Source: Pseudomonas sp. efr-133-TYG-5 (GTDB taxonomy: Bacteria; Pseudomonadota; Gammaproteobacteria; Pseudomonadales; Pseudomonadaceae). Taken from it: a DNA stretch of 64,000 bases. Below are positions 59,297 through 64,000 of this stretch, in pieces. The stretch is taken from contig NZ_JARVSM010000004.1 of the NCBI RefSeq assembly GCF_030209175.1, positions 62,001 through 126,000 on the forward strand, in the 5' to 3' direction. The notes beneath the pieces were generated by a model that worked only from the letters and a program-made list of their open reading frames with translations, was not told where the DNA came from and ran no database searches. The position numbers and the translations under genes are program-made. Every line of letters begins with the position of its first letter. Positions within the stretch are counted from its first letter, which is position 1.

Positions 59297-60667
59297 ATGA
59301 GCGCACCTCGTGAAACCATCGCAGCCGTCGCCACCGCTCAAGGGCGTGGCGGCGTGGGCATCGTTCGAATTTCCGGGCCGTTGGCCAGCGTGGCGGCCAA
59401 AGCCATCAGCGGTCGCGAATTGAAACCGCGCTATGCCCATTACGGCGCGTTTTTCAGCGCCGACCAACAGGTCCTGGACGAAGGGCTGGCGCTGTATTTC
59501 CCCGGGCCGAACTCGTTTACCGGCGAAGATGTCCTGGAATTGCAGGGCCACGGTGGCCCGATCGTGCTCGACATGTTGCTCAAGCGCTGCCTCGAACTGG
59601 GCTGCCGCCTGGCCCGCCCCGGCGAGTTCAGCGAGCGCGCATTCCTCAACGACAAACTCGACCTGGCCCAGGCCGAGGCCATCGCCGACCTGATCGAGGC
59701 CAGTTCTGCACAGGCTGCGCGCAATGCCCTGCGTTCGTTGCAAGGAGCGTTTTCCCAGCGTGTGCATAACCTCACCGAGCAATTGATCGGCCTGCGCATC
59801 TACGTCGAAGCCGCTATCGATTTTCCGGAAGAAGAAATCGACTTTCTCGCCGACGGCCATGTGCTGAGCATGCTCGACAAGGTGCGCGAGGAATTATCCA
59901 CAGTGCTGCGCGAAGCCGGGCAGGGTGCCTTGCTGCGTGATGGCATGACCGTGGTGATCGCCGGTCGGCCGAATGCCGGCAAATCCAGCCTGCTCAATGC
60001 GTTGGCCGGGCGTGAAGCGGCGATCGTCACCGAAATCGCCGGCACCACACGGGATATCCTGCGCGAACATATCCACATCGACGGCATGCCGTTGCACGTG
60101 GTGGATACCGCCGGCCTGCGCGATACCGACGACCATGTGGAAAAGATCGGCGTCGAGCGTGCCTTGAAGGCAATCGGCGAGGCGGATCGGGTGCTGCTGG
60201 TGGTCGATGCCACCGCGCCGGAAGCCGCTGACCCGTTCGCCCTGTGGCCGGAGTTTCTCGAAACCCGCCCGGATCCGGCGAAAGTCACCCTGATCCGCAA
60301 CAAGGCCGACCTCACCGCAGAAGCCATCGCCCTCGAAGTCAGCGACGATGGCCATGTAACGATCAGCCTGAGCGCCAAAGACGCCGGAGAAGGTCTGGAT
60401 TTGCTGCGCGATCATCTCAAGGCGTGCATGGGTTACGAGCAGACGTCGGAGAGCAGTTTCAGCGCCCGCCGCCGTCACCTGGAGGCATTGCGTCACGCCA
60501 GTGCGGCGCTGGAGCACGGCCGCGCACAGCTGACACTGGCCGGTGCCGGCGAATTGCTCGCCGAAGACTTGCGCCAAGCCCAGCAGTCGCTCGGGGAAAT
60601 CACCGGCGCCTTCAGCTCGGATGATCTGCTAGGGCGGATCTTTTCCAGCTTCTGTATCGGCAAGTGA
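59297..60667 (+). CDS. mnmE: tRNA uridine-5-carboxymethylaminomethyl GTPase MnmE
   Basis: The 456-residue enzyme has the N-terminal formyl-THF-binding domain ([22 protein letters not shown]), a helical domain, and an inserted G domain with [23 protein letters not shown] and the NKAD motif. It ends with the catalytic CIGK. With MnmG it modifies the wobble uridine of several tRNAs. The start at 59297 (MSAPRETI) is chosen over one six codons upstream. A DnaA box lies at 59894-59902. Confidence 0.97.
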   Translation: MSAPRETIAAVATAQGRGGVGIVRISGPLASVAAKAISGRELKPRYAHYGAFFSADQQVLDEGLALYFPGPNSFTGEDVLELQGHGGPIVLDMLLKRCLELGCRLARPGEFSERAFLNDKLDLAQAEAIADLIEASSAQAARNALRSLQGAFSQRVHNLTEQLIGLRIYVEAAIDFPEEEIDFLADGHVLSMLDKVREELSTVLREAGQGALLRDGMTVVIAGRPNAGKSSLLNALAGREAAIVTEIAGTTRDILREHIHIDGMPLHVVDTAGLRDTDDHVEKIGVERALKAIGEADRVLLVVDATAPEAADPFALWPEFLETRPDPAKVTLIRNKADLTAEAIALEVSDDGHVTISLSAKDAGEGLDLLRDHLKACMGYEQTSESSFSARRRHLEALRHASAALEHGRAQLTLAGAGELLAEDLRQAQQSLGEITGAFSSDDLLGRIFSSFCIGK

Positions 60668-60674
60668 ACAAACG

Positions 60675-60701
60675 GGGCTGTGGACAATTTATCCACAGCC
60701 C
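60675..60701. terminator. Bidirectional terminator containing a DnaA box
   Basis: GGGCTGTGGA (60675-60684) pairs with TCCACAGCCC (60692-60701) around a 7-base AT loop; the box TTATCCACA (60689-60697) spans loop and right arm. It lies between convergent mnmE and the siderophore receptor. Only a short T-run follows (CTGTTT). Confidence 0.65.
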
Positions 60702-60711
60702 TGTTTCAGGC

Positions 60712-63147
60712 TTACCAGTTGTAGGAAACCGTGCCGAGCAAGGTGCGGTCTTCACCCCAGTAGCAGCGTCCGGCATCGTTGCATCCGGACACATATTCCT
60801 TGTCGAACAGGTTCTTCGCGTTCAGGTCGACGCTCCAGTGGCTGTCGATCTGGTAACCGATGGCCGCGTCCACCAACGTGACGTCGCCGGCGTCGAGTTT
60901 TCCGTACAGGCTCGGTGCGGTGTAGGCAAAGGCGCTGTCGAAATAACGCACGCCACCACCGACGTACAGCCCCTTCAGCTCACTGTCGAGAAAACGGTAT
61001 TTGGCCCAGACCGATGCCTGGTTACGTGGCACGCCGGTCATTTGATGGCCTTTGACCAATGATGTCGCGGCATCCTTGGTAATCCGCGCATCGGTATAGG
61101 TGTAGGCGGCCGTGACGTTCAGGTTCTGCGTCAGATTGCTGTTGAGCTCCAGTTCCACGCCTTTGGAGCGACTCTCTCCGACCTGACGGTAAGTTGCGGT
61201 GGTGGAATCGAAATAGGTGTCGTCCTTCTTGCGCAGGTCATACACCGACGCGGTGAATGCGGTGTCCCAGCCAATCGGCTCGTATTTCAATCCCACTTCG
61301 TATTGGCTGCTGGTGATCGGATCGAGCGGTGCACCGGCATTGGAAATCTGCTGCACCGGCACGAACGACGTGGAATAGCTGACATACGGCGTCATACCGT
61401 TGTCGAACTGGTACATCACACCGCCCTGATAGGTGAACTTCTTGTCCTCGGAGCTGATGTTGCTGGCCTTGGCCACCTTGTCGCGGAAATCGCTGTCGAC
61501 CCAATCCTGGCGCCCGCCCAGCAGGAACAGCCAGTGGTCATACTTGCTCTGGATCTGTGCATAACCCCCTTTCATCTGCTGCTCGAGCAGGGTGTTCTGC
61601 ACCGCGATGGGGGTGGTCGGATCGCGCAGGTAAACCGGGTTGTAGATATCGATCGGTCCGACCAGGCCGGCATTCCAGTCCTGATTGAACGAGGTGCGGT
61701 CGTAGCTGGCGCCGAACAGCACGGTGTTCTGCAGTTCGCCGAGCTGGAATTTGCCTTCCAGCTGGTTATCCAGCGAGTACACCATGGATTTGTTGAAGCG
61801 ATCGTAGGCGGTCATGTTCAAGCGTGTGCCGAATCCGCCGTTATTCAGGTTACCTGGCCAGGTTTCATGGCGGGTGATGCGCGACTGCATGTAGCGCGAG
61901 TTCTGGCGAAACTGCCAGTCGTCGTTGAAGGAATGGCTGAACTCGTAACCGCTGCTCCAGGTTTCCCGTTCGAAGGTGTTCCAGTCCGGATCACCGAGCA
62001 TGGTGCCTTTGGATAACTTGCCGTTGGGGTTACTCAACAAGGTCCCCGCAGCCGGCAGGCCGAGCTCCATGTTGGTGTGGTCCTTCTGGTAGTTGGCCAG
62101 CAGGGTCAGCGTATTGAAGTCGTCGAAATTCAGGGTCAGGGACGGCGCGATGTACAGGCGATCGTCCGGAACGTGATCGGTCTGGGTGTCCGACTTGCGA
62201 CCGAGCATCACCACCCGGCCGAGGATATTGCCTTCGTCGGTCAAGGGACCGGAAACATCGACACCCACCTGCCGCCGGTTGTTCGAGCCATAGCCCAGTT
62301 GCACTTCGCCTTTCGGCGCGGCGGTCGGCCGCTTGCTGACCAGATTGACCAGGCCGCCCGGGGCATTTTCGCCGTAGAGCAGCGAGGACGGGCCGCGGAA
62401 AATCTCCACCCGTTCCAGACCGTAGGGTTCGGTGCTGGTGTCATAGCGGTTGCCCTGAACCCGTAGTCCATCGCGCAGCAGGCCGTAGCCATAATCGGTG
62501 GCATTGAAACCGCGGATGAAAAACAGATCGCCCGCCAGGCTGTCGCCGGCGGCAAACGGTGGGGCGAATATGCCTGGGACGTAGCCGAGTACTTCGGTGA
62601 GTGTCTGAGATTTCTGATCTTTCATGCGTTGCGCGGTGACCACCGATACCGAGCGTGGCGTTTCCGACAACGGCGTGCTGGTTTTCGTACCGATCCGGCT
62701 GTTCTGGGCCTTGTAACCGACGTCCGCCGAGTAATCCAGGTCCATCAGGTTGGCCTGCTGGGCATTGATGTTGGTCGGCGCCAGTTCCAGCGATTCGCCA
62801 TTCGGCAACGCCTGCAGGATGTAACTGCCCGGCGCCTGGGGCACGGCCTGCAGACCCGAGCCTTGCAGCAATTGGGCAAATCCCTGGTCGACGCTGGCCT
62901 GGCCGTTCAACCCGGCGCTGCGCAAGTGGCCTGTCTGCTGGGGCGAGAACGACAGAATCACATTGGCGGCAGCGGCGAACTGGCTCAGGGCGTTGTCCAG
63001 CGGACCGGCCGCGATGCTGTAATGCTGGGTGGCCTGCGCGGCTGACGCGCTCTGGCTCACCACCAGACCGGCGCAGGCACTGGTCATCAGTAAGCTATAG
63101 GCAATGCAGTGGTGGGAAAAACGCTGACGGAACGTGGGAAGACGCAT
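60712..63147 (-). CDS. TonB-dependent siderophore receptor with signalling (STN) domain
   Basis: The 811-residue outer-membrane receptor has a signal peptide (about 1-36, ending SASA), an N-terminal STN signalling domain (about 42-105, YSIAAGPLDNALSQFAAAANV to VPQAPGSYIL), a plug (about 150-270, with PRSVSVVTAQRM and RVEIFRGPSSLLYGENAPGGLVN split here), and a long beta-barrel ending in the aromatic VSYNW. It resembles FpvA/FoxA-type hydroxamate receptors; the ligand cannot be decided. The STN domain talks to a FecR-type anti-sigma factor, and one is encoded just upstream. It converges on mnmE. It is probably controlled by Fur and by an ECF sigma factor. Confidence 0.92.
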   Translation of the reverse strand: MRLPTFRQRFSHHCIAYSLLMTSACAGLVVSQSASAAQATQHYSIAAGPLDNALSQFAAAANVILSFSPQQTGHLRSAGLNGQASVDQGFAQLLQGSGLQAVPQAPGSYILQALPNGESLELAPTNINAQQANLMDLDYSADVGYKAQNSRIGTKTSTPLSETPRSVSVVTAQRMKDQKSQTLTEVLGYVPGIFAPPFAAGDSLAGDLFFIRGFNATDYGYGLLRDGLRVQGNRYDTSTEPYGLERVEIFRGPSSLLYGENAPGGLVNLVSKRPTAAPKGEVQLGYGSNNRRQVGVDVSGPLTDEGNILGRVVMLGRKSDTQTDHVPDDRLYIAPSLTLNFDDFNTLTLLANYQKDHTNMELGLPAAGTLLSNPNGKLSKGTMLGDPDWNTFERETWSSGYEFSHSFNDDWQFRQNSRYMQSRITRHETWPGNLNNGGFGTRLNMTAYDRFNKSMVYSLDNQLEGKFQLGELQNTVLFGASYDRTSFNQDWNAGLVGPIDIYNPVYLRDPTTPIAVQNTLLEQQMKGGYAQIQSKYDHWLFLLGGRQDWVDSDFRDKVAKASNISSEDKKFTYQGGVMYQFDNGMTPYVSYSTSFVPVQQISNAGAPLDPITSSQYEVGLKYEPIGWDTAFTASVYDLRKKDDTYFDSTTATYRQVGESRSKGVELELNSNLTQNLNVTAAYTYTDARITKDAATSLVKGHQMTGVPRNQASVWAKYRFLDSELKGLYVGGGVRYFDSAFAYTAPSLYGKLDAGDVTLVDAAIGYQIDSHWSVDLNAKNLFDKEYVSGCNDAGRCYWGEDRTLLGTVSYNW

Positions 63148-63265
63148 GTGTGGATAAGCCCTGAAGGTGGCAAAGAGCCGCGTTTATCGCGATTACCTGA
63201 AGGGCCGGGCCAGGAGCAAAAAAGATAACCCCCGCTGGTGATTTTTTTTCCAGGTGGCGGATCGA

Positions 63266-64000
63266 TCAGGATGTATGGCTGATGGATACCCAGTAGCGAG
63301 TGAAATAGCGGATGTGGATGGGCAGCGAGGCCTGCAGGTTAGCCAGCACGGCATCGCTGGAATCCACCCGGAATGTGCCGGATACCCGCAGGTTGCGCGC
63401 ACGATCATCACAGTGCAGAACGCCGCGGCGATAACGGCCCAGCTCCTGCACCACGTCGCCGAGGCGCGCGTCGAGCACGATCAACTGGCCGTTGATCCAC
63501 GCCACCTGCGAAGACTGGAACGGGTGCACGACGCTGATGTGTCGACTGTCGAAATCCGCCCCTTCGCCCGCCTTGAGTATTTGCGCGGTGACCGTTTGCC
63601 CTGCGGGCTGGATGCTCACCCGATCCTCGAGCACTCCAACGCGGGTCGAGTCCGCCAATTGCTGCACGGAGAACCGCGTGCCCAGAGCCTGCACCCGACC
63701 ATCGCGGGTTTCGACGAAAAACGGCCGTTGATCGCCAAGCTTACCGGTCTGCACCAGGATCTCGCCGCCACGTAGACGAATCAATCGCTGGCGGCTGTCG
63801 AAGGACACGTCGATGGCGGTATCCGTGTTGAGTTGAATCTGACTGCCATCGGCCAGCGACAGCGAGCGCCGCTGGCCAACCGCGGTCTTGTAGTCGGCCC
63901 ACACGGCGCTGTGTTGCTGAGCATTCCAGCCAACCACCCCGCTGCCGGCCAGGAGCAGCAGCAACTTCAGCACCTGGCGCCGTTGCTGGCCGTTGTTCAA
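63266..64000 (-). CDS. fecR: FecR-family anti-sigma factor (N-terminus beyond window)
   Basis: The frame is still open at the right edge, so only the membrane and periplasmic part is seen. It has a hydrophobic segment (LKLLLLLAGSGVVGW), then the FecR domain with RRSLSLADGSQIQLNTDTAIDV split over the first strands, LIRLRGGEILVQTG and VQALGTRFSVQQL. FecR proteins pass the signal from a ligand-loaded receptor to a FecI-type ECF sigma factor, whose gene is expected just past position 64000. The gap to the receptor gene is 118 bases on the same strand. The receptor's STN domain makes the pairing plausible. Confidence 0.9.
   Translation of the reverse strand: MNNGQQRRQVLKLLLLLAGSGVVGWNAQQHSAVWADYKTAVGQRRSLSLADGSQIQLNTDTAIDVSFDSRQRLIRLRGGEILVQTGKLGDQRPFFVETRDGRVQALGTRFSVQQLADSTRVGVLEDRVSIQPAGQTVTAQILKAGEGADFDSRHISVVHPFQSSQVAWINGQLIVLDARLGDVVQELGRYRRGVLHCDDRARNLRVSGTFRVDSSDAVLANLQASLPIHIRYFTRYWVSISHTS

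Noticed and set aside
57476..59860. 794-codon open frame on the - strand opposite yidC and mnmE
   Set aside because: Antisense shadow with no domain; yidC and mnmE are certain.
63148..63265. FecI-type promoter (GGAAAA ... TCTTTT) before the siderophore receptor
   Set aside because: The spacing is 20 bases instead of the usual 17, so support is too weak.

Overview
The window is GC-rich bacterial chromosome from a Pseudomonas, most likely of the P. fluorescens group. The evidence is the kinB-algB alginate regulators, the classic gene order around the replication origin (gyrB-recF-dnaN-dnaA, oriC, rpmH-rnpA-yidD-yidC-mnmE), TsaP, and many copies of the Pseudomonas REP element (arms of the type GTGGGAGC..GGCTTGC..GCGA). 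Coding density is high, and I see no prophage, insertion sequence, tRNA, rRNA or CRISPR array.

Layout. Positions 1-9000 form a signalling and envelope block: a diguanylate cyclase (cut by the left edge), an AmpD-like lipoprotein amidase, an EAL phosphodiesterase, KinB-AlgB, and then a three-gene operon (small membrane protein, DUF1328 protein, Ivy-type lysozyme inhibitor). That operon lies behind a strong sigma-54 promoter with two upstream dyads. Positions 9500-23000 are mainly transport and envelope: GltP, a fused SpmA/SpmB-like membrane protein, a complete MCE (Mla-like) lipid ABC transporter, a DUF5924 protein, an M16 peptidase, an NptA-type Na/Pi transporter, TerC and a CitMHS citrate transporter, with REP elements in many gaps. 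Positions 23200-30300 are catabolic: GFA, DOPA-dioxygenase-like and NAD(P)-binding proteins, then the choline-O-sulfate cluster (LysR regulator, choline sulfatase, choline-binding protein, SulP transporter) containing a 160-bp MITE-like repeat. Positions 30300-47300 hold housekeeping genes: aroE, hemF, qor, tsaC, dprA, tsaP, def, fmt, rsmB, trkA, small TPR and PilZ proteins, lpxL/htrB-type and plsC-type acyltransferases, tag, glyQS and gmhB. Positions 47400-49900 hold a divergent two-component pair. Positions 49966-60700 are the origin region. The window closes with a TonB-dependent siderophore receptor and a FecR anti-sigma factor that runs off the right edge.

How the parts work together. 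KinB-AlgB, a c-di-GMP synthase, a c-di-GMP phosphodiesterase, a peptidoglycan amidase and a lysozyme inhibitor sit side by side, which points to co-ordinated control of exopolysaccharide and cell-wall defence. The choline sulfate genes would release choline and sulfate, and they include transporters for both products. The most notable non-coding signals are the sigma-54 control region of the ivy operon, a very large excess of exact DnaA boxes (TTATCCACA) over the right-hand 43 kb including a perfect inverted pair at 41252-41283, a terminator built from a REP arm, and the MITE-like repeat.
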